From NCBI GenBank assembly GCA_900470775.1, contig UCBZ01000039.1, forward strand, positions 1 through 38,243: DNA of 38,243 nt, written 5' to 3'. This document shows, in pieces, positions 30,361-37,753 of the stretch. The position numbers and the translations under genes are program-made. This DNA is from Hyphomicrobiales bacterium (lineage in GTDB: Bacteria > Pseudomonadota > Alphaproteobacteria > Rhizobiales > Beijerinckiaceae). Below the pieces are notes generated by a model. It saw only the letters and a list, made by a program, of their open reading frames with translations, made no database searches and had not been told where the DNA came from. How positions within the stretch are numbered: the stretch's first letter is position 1; every line of letters starts with the position of its first letter.

Positions 30361-31749
30361 ATGAGCGCCGTGTCCGAACGTAAACCCAAGCCGGTGCAAC
30401 CCTCGCGCTATAACATTGCGGCGCTGAAGGAAGATCTCGACGGCATCGCGCTGATCGACGAGCCGCAGGTCGTGCGCAAGCGCTCGCGCGATTTCTTCTG
30501 GTACTCGCCGGTCCTGAACCAGCTTCTCGCCGACAAGTCGGCCGACATCATCGCGGCGCCGCGCGACGAGGCCGAGGTGATCCGCATCGCGGCCGCCTGC
30601 GCCAAGCGTCGCATCCCGCTGACTGTCCGCGCCGCCGGCACCGGCAATTACGGCCAGGCGGTGCCGCTCCAAGGCGGCGTGCTGCTCGACATCACCGGCC
30701 TGACCGGTATCGAATGGCAGAAGGCCGGCGTGGTCCGCACGGCTGCCGGCTCCCGCATGCTCGACGTCGACATCGCGATGCGCGATTCGGGCTACGAGCA
30801 GCGCATGCACCCCTCGACCAAGCGCAGCGCGACGGTCGGCGGTTTCGTCGCCGGCGGCTCCGGCGGCATCGGTTCGGTGACCTATGGCGGTTTGCGCGAA
30901 CCAGGCAACATCCTCGCGGCGCGCATCGTCACGCTGGAAGAAGAGCCGCGCATCATCGAACTGCGCGATGACGCCGCCCAGAAGGTCAACCGCGCCTATG
31001 GCACCACGGGCATCATCACCGCGCTCGAAATGCCGCTGGCGCCGGCCTGGCCCTGGATCGACGTCATCGTCGCCTTCGACGACTACATGGAAGCCTTCCA
31101 GGCGGGCTACGAGCTCGCGCTGGCCGACGGCATCGTCAAGAAACTCATCACGCCCATCGCGTCCGAGATCACGCCCTGCTTCGGCGCGCTGAAGCCGTAT
31201 TGTCCTGAGGGCAAGAGCATCCTGATCTGCATGATCGCCGAGGGTTCGCTCGGTCCGTTCAAGGCGATCGTCGGCAAGCGCGGCACGGTCACCTACGAGG
31301 CGCCGTCCGAGGAAGGGCCGGGCACCGTCCCACTCTACGAATACACCTGGAACCACACCACGCTGCAATGGCTCAAGAGCGATCGCTCGATTACCTATCT
31401 GCAGTGCCTGTTCCCGCATGACCGTCTCGTCGAGAGCGCGCGCGAGACCATTGCGGCCTTCGGCGACGAGCTCCTGCCGCATCACGAGTTCATCCGCTTC
31501 GGTGGGCGGGTGACGGCAAGCGCGCTGCCGATCCTGCGCTATTCGACGCCGGAACGCCTGAACGAGATCATGGCCCAGCACGAGGCGGCGGGCGTCTTCA
31601 TCGCCAACCCCCATGTCGTCTCGCTGGAGGAGGGCAGCCGGCACAAGCGGGCGGACGCGGACCAGCTCGGCTTCAAGCGCGACGTCGATCCGCGCGGCCT
31701 GCTCAATCCGGGCAAGATGACCAGCTTTATCGCCGATCCCGCGGCCTAG
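30361..31749 (+). CDS. FAD-binding oxidoreductase (PCMH/VAO type)
   Basis: A 462-residue flavoprotein of the vanillyl-alcohol oxidase/PCMH family. The FAD pyrophosphate site is IPLTVRAAGTGNYGQAVPLQ (residues 85-104), followed by SATVGGFVAGGSGGIGSV and YGTTGIITALEM, and the family ending VDPRGLLNPGKM. It oxidises a hydroxy acid, alcohol or amine, with electron transfer to oxygen or a quinone. GGGAGAATTGAG precedes the ATG, which is one base after the permease stop. Cotranscription with the importer suggests that it acts on the imported compound. The substrate is unknown. Confidence 0.85.
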   Translation: MSAVSERKPKPVQPSRYNIAALKEDLDGIALIDEPQVVRKRSRDFFWYSPVLNQLLADKSADIIAAPRDEAEVIRIAAACAKRRIPLTVRAAGTGNYGQAVPLQGGVLLDITGLTGIEWQKAGVVRTAAGSRMLDVDIAMRDSGYEQRMHPSTKRSATVGGFVAGGSGGIGSVTYGGLREPGNILAARIVTLEEEPRIIELRDDAAQKVNRAYGTTGIITALEMPLAPAWPWIDVIVAFDDYMEAFQAGYELALADGIVKKLITPIASEITPCFGALKPYCPEGKSILICMIAEGSLGPFKAIVGKRGTVTYEAPSEEGPGTVPLYEYTWNHTTLQWLKSDRSITYLQCLFPHDRLVESARETIAAFGDELLPHHEFIRFGGRVTASALPILRYSTPERLNEIMAQHEAAGVFIANPHVVSLEEGSRHKRADADQLGFKRDVDPRGLLNPGKMTSFIADPAA

Positions 31750-31752
31750 CGA

Positions 31753-32694
31753 TCAGGCGAAATAGGCGAGCTTCTTGTCGGCCGGCAGCGCATCGAGTTC
31801 GCGCAGGCCGGCCTCCGAACCCGAGGCAGGCGAGGCCGTCAGCGCGGGCAGCTGGTCGGCGATACGCTGCTGGAAAGCAGCGACCGGAGAGGATTGTTCC
31901 AGAATGGCGACCGTCTGATCAGCCGGGTCGCTGAAGACGACGTCGTCGTCGAGCGGCTGAATCGAGCCGATCCGTGGCGCCATGCCTCCCATAGTCATCC
32001 CCGGACGCTTGCCCACGAAATTGGGCGCTGCGTGGTCCTCGATCTCGACGATCTCGATGTCGTCATAGCTGTTCAGGGCCGCGGCCTTGTTCAGCTTGAG
32101 ATCCAGGGCCTGGTGCGCGGGAGGGGTGAAGGGCTCGGCCGTTGTCATAGCGCCCGGAGACAGGCCGACGACGGCGCGCAGGCTGCTGTCGAGCATCGCG
32201 ATGGTGTCGGCGATCTTGTCGATCTGCTGGACGGTGCCGTCCACGATCACGGTCGCCGCGGATATCTCCGCGGTGCGCTGGTCGAGCATGTCGCAGAGCG
32301 CCTCATTGGCGCCGGCTTCGCGCAGACTCCAGGCGGCCTCCTGCATGCTCTCGGTGGCCTGGATGATGCTGCCCGCCGCCGTCGCGATCCGGGCCGCCAG
32401 GCCCGAAGCGCGCTCCTCGGCCTTGCCGCTGATCCGCTCCAGGTCGATGCGCAGATCGGCGATGAGGGCTGCCGCTTCGCTGATATCGGGTTCTGCTGTC
32501 GGCTCCGGCTGGCCGATCCCGACCACGCGCTCGATCCGGCCGATCGCGCTCAGAAGCTGCATCGTGTCGGCTTGCCGGTTGCGCTTGGCGAATTCGGCCA
32601 TGAACCAGCGGCCGCGGGCCGTTTCCATGACCGCGGTTTCGATCGCCTCGTAGTCCGTTTCGCTCAGCGGTGTCAGTGACCGCGCTTCGCTCAT
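31753..32694 (-). CDS. CheZ-like putative chemotaxis phosphatase
   Basis: A 313-residue, helix-rich protein. An N-terminal block TARGRWFMAEFAKRNRQADT (residues 25-44) is one I recall from Hyphomicrobiales proteins labelled CheZ or hypothetical. A central helical hairpin with MQEAAWSLREAG and ALCDMLDQRTAEIS leads to VDGTVQQIDKI. There Asp152-x-Thr154-x-Gln156 aligns with the QDLTGQ active site of CheZ (Asp143/Gln147). The C-terminal third is low-complexity and acidic. It would dephosphorylate a CheY-type regulator. ATG 32694 is preferred to the TTG two codons earlier. It is convergent with the FAD gene, with 3 bases between stops, and divergent from the Mla operon. Confidence 0.55.
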   Translation of the reverse strand: MSEARSLTPLSETDYEAIETAVMETARGRWFMAEFAKRNRQADTMQLLSAIGRIERVVGIGQPEPTAEPDISEAAALIADLRIDLERISGKAEERASGLAARIATAAGSIIQATESMQEAAWSLREAGANEALCDMLDQRTAEISAATVIVDGTVQQIDKIADTIAMLDSSLRAVVGLSPGAMTTAEPFTPPAHQALDLKLNKAAALNSYDDIEIVEIEDHAAPNFVGKRPGMTMGGMAPRIGSIQPLDDDVVFSDPADQTVAILEQSSPVAAFQQRIADQLPALTASPASGSEAGLRELDALPADKKLAYFA

Positions 32695-32897
32695 GACCAA
32701 CCTGTTCTTGAAAGACTGGCCGAATCGCGTTCCGTCAGTCGTGATGCACCGTTGAAAAGCCTGCCACCGGATTGCTTAACGAACTGTTCCCGAGGCTGAA
32801 TTCTCGGCGCCAGGCTGCCCGCGTGAGCGGCTGGCTGTGGCATCCATGCCCTTGCCAAGCCAAACCCGGACGGCGATACAAGCTCAAGGGGCAAGCC

Positions 32898-32916
32898 GGC
32901 GCCTGCCACAGGCGCC
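32898..32916 (+). repeat. Short hairpin in the leader of the Mla-type operon
   Basis: GGCGCCTG (32898-32905) and CAGGCGCC (32909-32916) pair perfectly around CCA, 51 bases before the permease ATG. It may be a 5' leader structure. No riboswitch class is recognised. Confidence 0.35.
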
Positions 32917-32967
32917 GCGGGTTGATGCAAGACCGTCGAGCGCGGGCGAGGGACATCACGCAGAGCC

Positions 32968-34113
32968 ATGGCGAGCCCTGATTCCGCCGAACCGCAAGCC
33001 GTCTTCCGCGACGACGCCGGCACGCTGGCCGTGGTGCTCGCCGGCTCCTGGAGCGCCGATCGTGCGCCTCGCATCGAAAGCCTTGCCAGCGAAATCGCGC
33101 AGCGCGTCGGGAAGGCCTCGCGCGCACGGCTCGACCTGTCGGCCGTGGTCCGGCTCGATACGCTGGGCGCCTATGTCCTCAATCGAATCAAGCATCAGCA
33201 GGAGACCGGTGGCGCCGCCGTCGAGATCGTCAGCAAGCGGCCCGAGCACGGCGTCCTGCTGGCCGAGGTCGGCGTGCATGACCATTACGTGTCGCCGACT
33301 GACCACCAGTTTCGGGTCGTCGACGTTCTCGTGAATATCGGCAAGGCCGTGGTCCGCTTCGGGCGCGACATGGTCGGCGGCGCGATGTTCCTGGGCGAGG
33401 TGGTCGTCGGCTCGGCCGGCGTCGTGCTCGGCCCCCGCAAGTTTCGCGGACCTTCCCTGGTCAATCAGATCGAGATGATCGCCTTCAACGGCGCGCCGAT
33501 CATCATGCTGATCTCGTTCCTGGTCGGCTGCATCGTCGCGCAGCAGGGCATCTTCCAGTTGCAGCAGTTCGGCGCCACCGTCTTCGTGGTGAACCTGACC
33601 GGCATCCTGATCCTGCGCGAGCTCGGGGTGCTTCTAACCTCGATCATGATCGCGGGCCGGTCCGGTTCGGCCTTCACCGCTGAGATCGGCTCGATGAAGA
33701 TGCGCGAGGAGATCGACGCACTGCGGGTCATGGGGCTCGACCCCATCGAGGTCCTGGTCGTGCCGCGCATCCTCGCGCTGGTGATCTCGCTGCCGATCTT
33801 GACCTTCATCTCGTCGATGTCGGGGCTCACGGGTGCCGCGCTGGTCTCGTGGCTCTACGGCAATATCGGCATCGACACCTTCCTGGCGCGATTGCAGTCG
33901 GTCATTACCTGGAAGCACTTTGCCGTCGGCCTCATAAAAGCGCCGTTCATGGCCTTCGTGATCGGGCTGATTGCCTCGATCGAGGGCTTGGCCGTGAAGG
34001 GTTCGGCTGAGTCGCTCGGGCGCCAGGTCACCGCCTCGGTGGTGAAGGCTATCTTCATGGTCATCGTCGTCGACGGCCTGTTTGCGATGTTCTTCGCATC
34101 CATCGAATTCTGA
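32968..34113 (+). CDS. mlaE: STAS-MlaE fusion: ABC lipid-transport permease
   Basis: A 381-residue protein. Residues 1-115 form a STAS domain (LAVVLAGSWSADRAPRI, RLDLSAVVRLDTLGAYVLN), which in E. coli is the separate MlaB protein. Residues 120-381 form the MlaE permease, with GPSLVNQIEMIAFNGAPI, FLVGCIVAQQGIFQLQQFGA, TSIMIAGRSGSAFTAEIGSM and MKMREEIDALRVMGLDP. It acts in the inner membrane in moving phospholipids between inner and outer membranes. Only a weak ribosome-binding site precedes the ATG. It heads an operon with the ATPase, MCE protein and lipoprotein. Confidence 0.9.
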   Translation: MASPDSAEPQAVFRDDAGTLAVVLAGSWSADRAPRIESLASEIAQRVGKASRARLDLSAVVRLDTLGAYVLNRIKHQQETGGAAVEIVSKRPEHGVLLAEVGVHDHYVSPTDHQFRVVDVLVNIGKAVVRFGRDMVGGAMFLGEVVVGSAGVVLGPRKFRGPSLVNQIEMIAFNGAPIIMLISFLVGCIVAQQGIFQLQQFGATVFVVNLTGILILRELGVLLTSIMIAGRSGSAFTAEIGSMKMREEIDALRVMGLDPIEVLVVPRILALVISLPILTFISSMSGLTGAALVSWLYGNIGIDTFLARLQSVITWKHFAVGLIKAPFMAFVIGLIASIEGLAVKGSAESLGRQVTASVVKAIFMVIVVDGLFAMFFASIEF

Positions 34114-34129
34114 GGATCGTATCCTGGAG

Positions 34130-34987
34130 ATGAGCGAGCAGGGGATTCAAGAGGCACGACCGGCGCACCACGGTGCTGAACCGTCTGACATTCCTGGCCC
34201 TGCCGAGGGCGAAATCGTCATCCGCGTGCGCGACCTGAAGGTCGCGTTCGGCGACAAGGTCATCATGGACGGGCTGGACCTCGACGTGATGCGCGGCGAG
34301 ATTCTCGGTTTCGTCGGCGGCTCCGGGCAGGGCAAGTCGGTGCTGACACGCACGATCCTGGGGCTGGTGCAGAAGTCACGCGGCACGATCGAGGTCTTCG
34401 GCGAGGATGTTGATACGCTGAACCCGGAACAGCGTCGCACGCTGGAGCGGCGTTTCGGCGTCATGTTCCAGCAGGGCGCGCTGTTTTCGGCGCTGACCGT
34501 GAAGCAGAACATCCAGGTGCCGATGCGCGAGTATCTCAAGCTCTCGCCGGGCCTGCTCGACGAGATGGCGATGGTGAAGCTCGATCTCGTGGGGCTTAAA
34601 CCCGACGCAGCCGACAAGACGCCCTCCGAGCTTTCGGGCGGCATGATCAAGCGCGCGGCACTCGCCCGCGCGCTCGCGCTCGATCCTGAGATCGTCTTCC
34701 TGGACGAGCCGACCTCGGGGCTCGACCCGATCGGCGCGGCCGAGTTCGACGAATTGATCGTGACGCTGAAGCAGACTTTGGGGCTGACCGTGTTCATGGT
34801 AACCCACGATCTGGACAGCCTCTATTCCGCCTGCGACCGAATCGGGGCGCTGGCGGACAAGCGGGTCATCGCGGTCGGGCCGCTGGCCACGATGCTGGCA
34901 TCCGACCATCCATGGCTCAAAGCTTATTTCGGCGGCGAGCGGGCGCAAGCCCGCCTGCCGCCCGAGCAACGGGAAAAAACAGTCTAG
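34130..34987 (+). CDS. mlaF: ABC lipid-transport ATP-binding protein, MlaF type
   Basis: A 285-residue ATPase. Walker A is GGSGQGKSV, the Q-loop FGVMFQQGALFSALTVKQNI is typical of MlaF, the signature is LSGGMIKRAALARALALD, Walker B is IVFLDEPTSGLDP, and the switch is VTHDLDSLYSACD. It energises the STAS-MlaE permease. The ATG at 34130 touches GGAG directly and has AGGA 13 bases upstream. An in-frame ATG at 34082 would overlap the permease gene by 32 bases and add residues without similarity. The MCE gene follows after 3 bases. Confidence 0.9.
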   Translation: MSEQGIQEARPAHHGAEPSDIPGPAEGEIVIRVRDLKVAFGDKVIMDGLDLDVMRGEILGFVGGSGQGKSVLTRTILGLVQKSRGTIEVFGEDVDTLNPEQRRTLERRFGVMFQQGALFSALTVKQNIQVPMREYLKLSPGLLDEMAMVKLDLVGLKPDAADKTPSELSGGMIKRAALARALALDPEIVFLDEPTSGLDPIGAAEFDELIVTLKQTLGLTVFMVTHDLDSLYSACDRIGALADKRVIAVGPLATMLASDHPWLKAYFGGERAQARLPPEQREKTV

Positions 34988-34990
34988 ACC

Positions 34991-36133
34991 ATGGAATCGC
35001 GGGCAAATTATGCGCTGGTCGGATTGTTCACGCTCGCCGTTCTGGCTGCGCTGTTTGGCTTCGTCTACTGGTTCAACAGCGGTGGCGCGGGCAAGCGGGC
35101 CGATGTGCGGATCATCTTCAGCGGCACGGTGACGGGGCTGGGGCGCGGCTCCAGCGTGCTGTTCAACGGCCTGCGCGTCGGCGAAGTCACGCGAATCGAA
35201 CTCCAGCCCGACGATCCGCGCCGCATCTACGCAGTGGTCCAGGTCGATCGCTCGACGCCGCTGCGCATCGATACCCGCGCCCGCATCGAGTCGCAGGGTC
35301 TCGCCGGCGTCGTTGCCGTGCAGCTTCTCGGCGGCGACCCCAACTCACCCGTGCTGGAAGCGAAACCCGGCCAGGCACTGCCGACGATCATTGCCGAGCG
35401 CTCCGAGTTCCAGGACATCCTCGAGACGGTTCGCACCATCGCCAAGCGCGCCGAGGACGTGCTCGGCAGCGTCGAGGGGCTGGTGAAGGACAATGCCGGC
35501 CCGATCAGCAACACGGTCCGCAACGTCGAGAGGTTCTCGGCGGCGCTCGGCAACAACTCCGACGGCGTCGACAAGCTGATGCAGAGCTTCGGCACGATCG
35601 CCGAGACCATCGCGCCGCTGTCGCAGAAGCTGGGCGTCCTCAGCGAGGAACTGACGCAGATCGTCCGCTCCGTCGACCAGAAGAAGGTCTCGTCGATCGT
35701 CGACAACGTCGACAAATTCACCGCGGCGCTGGGCGGCTCCAGCGGCGACGTCGGCAAGGCGGTCAAGGACGTCGCCTCGATCACCGAGAAGCTCAACAAG
35801 GCCGCCGACCAGGTCGAGGGCGTGCTGAAGAGCGCGCAGGCCTTCCTCAACACGGCAGCCGGCGAGAACGGCCGCAGCGCCTTCTCCGAGGTCAGCGACG
35901 CCGCCAAGTCGATCCGCGTGCTCGCCGACAATCTCGACAAGCGCACCGCCGAGATCACCGCTGGCATTAGCCGCTTCACCGGGCCGGGGCTGCGCGACAT
36001 CGAAACGCTGGCAAGCGACGGTCGCCGCACGCTGACGGACCTAAACCGCACCCTGCGGAGTTTGGAACGCAACCCGCAGCAGTTCATCTTCGGCGGCAAG
36101 CCCCCGCTTCCTCAATATGGTGGATCCCGCTAG
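34991..36133 (+). CDS. mlaD: MCE-family lipid-binding protein, MlaD type
   Basis: A 380-residue protein. One N-terminal membrane helix (ALVGLFTLAVLAALFGFVYW) anchors it in the inner membrane. The MCE domain follows at residues 36-116 (VRIIFSGTVTGLGRGSSVLF, GLRVGEVTRIELQP, ARIESQGLAGVVAVQLLGG). About 240 helical, coiled-coil-prone residues extend into the periplasm, longer than the short E. coli MlaD and more like a needle-forming MCE protein. The end is FIFGGKPPLPQYGGSR. It would form the hexameric lipid channel over the permease. Confidence 0.9.
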   Translation: MESRANYALVGLFTLAVLAALFGFVYWFNSGGAGKRADVRIIFSGTVTGLGRGSSVLFNGLRVGEVTRIELQPDDPRRIYAVVQVDRSTPLRIDTRARIESQGLAGVVAVQLLGGDPNSPVLEAKPGQALPTIIAERSEFQDILETVRTIAKRAEDVLGSVEGLVKDNAGPISNTVRNVERFSAALGNNSDGVDKLMQSFGTIAETIAPLSQKLGVLSEELTQIVRSVDQKKVSSIVDNVDKFTAALGGSSGDVGKAVKDVASITEKLNKAADQVEGVLKSAQAFLNTAAGENGRSAFSEVSDAAKSIRVLADNLDKRTAEITAGISRFTGPGLRDIETLASDGRRTLTDLNRTLRSLERNPQQFIFGGKPPLPQYGGSR

Positions 36134-36137
36134 TCCG

Positions 36138-36746
36138 ATGACGATCAAGGCCCCGCCCGCGCCGCCAGCCCTTTTCCGCAAGCCCGTCACCATCGCCCTG
36201 GCGTTCGCCGCCAGCGTGCTGCTGGCCGGTTGTGGCGGCGGTAGCGCGCCGACCACCTACGATCTCTCCGCGCCGCGTGATTTCGGCCGTCTCGGCGGCT
36301 CGCGCGCGACGCTCGTCGTGGCCGAGCCAACGACGGTTCAGGCGCTCGATTCCGACCGGGTCATCGTCAAGGATTCGACCGGCGCGCTCTCCTTCCTCGG
36401 CGGCGCGCAATGGGCCGACCGGGTCCCCAAGCTGGTGCAGGTCCGGCTGATCCAGACCTTCGAGAACGGCAGCAGGCTGGGCTCGGTGGCGCGTCCGGGT
36501 GATCGCATCACGCCCGAAGTGCAACTGATCACCGATATCCGCAGCTTCAACATCGACGCCGGCAGCGGCGCGGCCGTGGTCGAGATCACCGCCAAGCTGG
36601 TCGGCGACCGGACCGGCGACATCAGGCGCGCGCGGCTGTTCTCGGCCCGCGTGCCGGCGGGCGCCGTCGATGGCGCGGGCGCCGCCCAGGCGCTCGACCG
36701 CGCCTTGTCGCAGGTGCTGATCGAGATCGTGCGCTGGGCGCGGTGA
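36138..36746 (+). CDS. ABC-type transport auxiliary lipoprotein (PqiC-like)
   Basis: A lipoprotein of about 202 residues. The signal ends in the lipobox LLAGC with Cys32 as the lipidated residue (counted from the ATG at 36138). The mature part TYDLSAPRDFGR, ATLVVAEPTTVQALDSDRVI and FLGGAQWADRVPKLVQVRLI matches the auxiliary component family that accompanies MCE transporters and sits in the outer membrane. An ATG at 36117 overlapping the MCE gene is also possible, and neither start has a strong ribosome-binding site. It completes the operon; no MlaC-type periplasmic carrier is present. Confidence 0.82.
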   Translation: MTIKAPPAPPALFRKPVTIALAFAASVLLAGCGGGSAPTTYDLSAPRDFGRLGGSRATLVVAEPTTVQALDSDRVIVKDSTGALSFLGGAQWADRVPKLVQVRLIQTFENGSRLGSVARPGDRITPEVQLITDIRSFNIDAGSGAAVVEITAKLVGDRTGDIRRARLFSARVPAGAVDGAGAAQALDRALSQVLIEIVRWAR

Positions 36747-36822
36747 GACGATAGCGGCAGCCGATGCAGCAGGTCCGCAAGCGCGGTTCCGCTTCATCGC
36801 GAATCAAACTAGCGTCTGATTC

Positions 36823-36839
36823 CGGCTCGGCCCGAGCCG
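36823..36839 (+). terminator. GC-rich palindrome downstream of the Mla-type operon
   Basis: CGGCTCGG-C-CCGAGCCG, 77 bases after the lipoprotein stop and 118 bases before the next start. The arms are perfect but the single-base loop is too tight for an ideal hairpin, and no T-run follows. It may be a terminator or a binding site. Confidence 0.3.
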
Positions 36840-36956
36840 CCTCCCTCCGATCGGGGAAGTACGATGCGTACAGGGCTTTCCGATGATCCGACCGTCTGTT
36901 CGAGCATCACGCATGAGGAGGGATTGCGCCGCCTGCTCGCAATAGGAGGTTTGGAC

Positions 36957-37670
36957 ATGAAGTCGCCGCTACCAATCCATCGTCTGAAACGCAGGGCCAA
37001 GCTTCTCCGGCGCGAGGAAGAGGTTCCCTTGCATGCAGCCCTCGACCGCGTCGCCATTGAGGAGGGCTATCGTAGCTGGAGCCTGCTGATGGCCAGGCAG
37101 CCGGAGGCGATGCCCGCGAGCATGGTGTTCGCTCGTCTGGCTCCGGGTGATCTGATGATCGTCGCCGGGCGCCCTGGGCAGGGCAAGACATTGTTGAGCC
37201 TCGCTTTCGCAGTTGAGGCGATGAAGCGCGGCAATCGTTGCGTGTTGTTCTCGCTCGAATACACCGAGTCGCAACTGGCCGAACGCCTGGGTGCGATTGG
37301 AGCGGGGCAGGGCGCCTTCGCGGGATTGTTTGCACTCGACTGTTCGGATGCGATCAGCGCCGATTACATTGTCGGCAGGTTGACCGGCGCCGCACGCGGC
37401 ACCCTCGTTGTCATCGACTATCTACAACTGCTCGACCAGCGACGCGACAAGCCGGAACTGGCTCTCCAGATGCGGGTTCTGAAGGTTTTCGCGAGAGAGC
37501 GCGGACTCATCCTGGTTTTTATCTCCCAGGTCGATCGCAGCTATGAGGGCTCCGGCAAGCCGTTTCCGGACATGACGGATGTGCGCCTGCCCAATCCGCT
37601 TGATCTCACGCTGTTCGACAAGGCCTGCTTCGTCAGCAAGGGCGAGCTTCGCTTCCAGTCAGCGGCCTGA
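36957..37670 (+). CDS. Stand-alone DnaB-C-like RecA-fold ATPase
   Basis: A 237-residue protein. A short N-terminal region (residues 1-48) reads LKRRAKLLRREEEVPLHAAL and EEGYRSWSLLMAR. The C-terminal helicase-like domain of DnaB follows: Walker A GRPGQGKT (71-78), FSLEYTE with Glu102, Walker B LVVIDYLQLLDQ (150-161) and the ISQVDRSYE block (189-197). The primase-binding N-domain and linker of real DnaB are missing, so it cannot be the replicative helicase. AGGAGG at 36944-36949 fixes the start at 36957. It is followed by a strong terminator and lies after the Mla operon. Possible roles are a phage/plasmid-derived helicase-like ATPase or a DNA metabolism accessory factor. Confidence 0.72.
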   Translation: MKSPLPIHRLKRRAKLLRREEEVPLHAALDRVAIEEGYRSWSLLMARQPEAMPASMVFARLAPGDLMIVAGRPGQGKTLLSLAFAVEAMKRGNRCVLFSLEYTESQLAERLGAIGAGQGAFAGLFALDCSDAISADYIVGRLTGAARGTLVVIDYLQLLDQRRDKPELALQMRVLKVFARERGLILVFISQVDRSYEGSGKPFPDMTDVRLPNPLDLTLFDKACFVSKGELRFQSAA

Positions 37671-37704
37671 GCGGCTCCCCGCCATTTCGGTTCCCGTCAA
37701 CAAG

Positions 37705-37731
37705 AAGGCCGCCCTTGCGGGCGGCCTTTTT
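37705..37731 (+). terminator. Intrinsic terminator of the DnaB-like gene
   Basis: AAGGCCGCCC, TTGC, GGGCGGCCTT followed by a T-run (TTTTT through 37731) is a textbook Rho-independent terminator 35 bases after the stop. It is placed between convergent genes. The reverse strand has only a weak T-run, so it mainly serves the plus strand. Confidence 0.88.
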
Positions 37732-37753
37732 CGTCGTGCGGATCAGCTTGCCT

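Noticed and set aside
34082..34129. Upstream in-frame start for the MlaF-type ATPase
   Set aside because: It would overlap the permease gene and adds residues with no family similarity.
36864..36956. Longer N-terminus for the DnaB-like protein
   Set aside because: AGGAGG at 36944-36949 sits ideally for the ATG at 36957, and the extra residues look non-coding.
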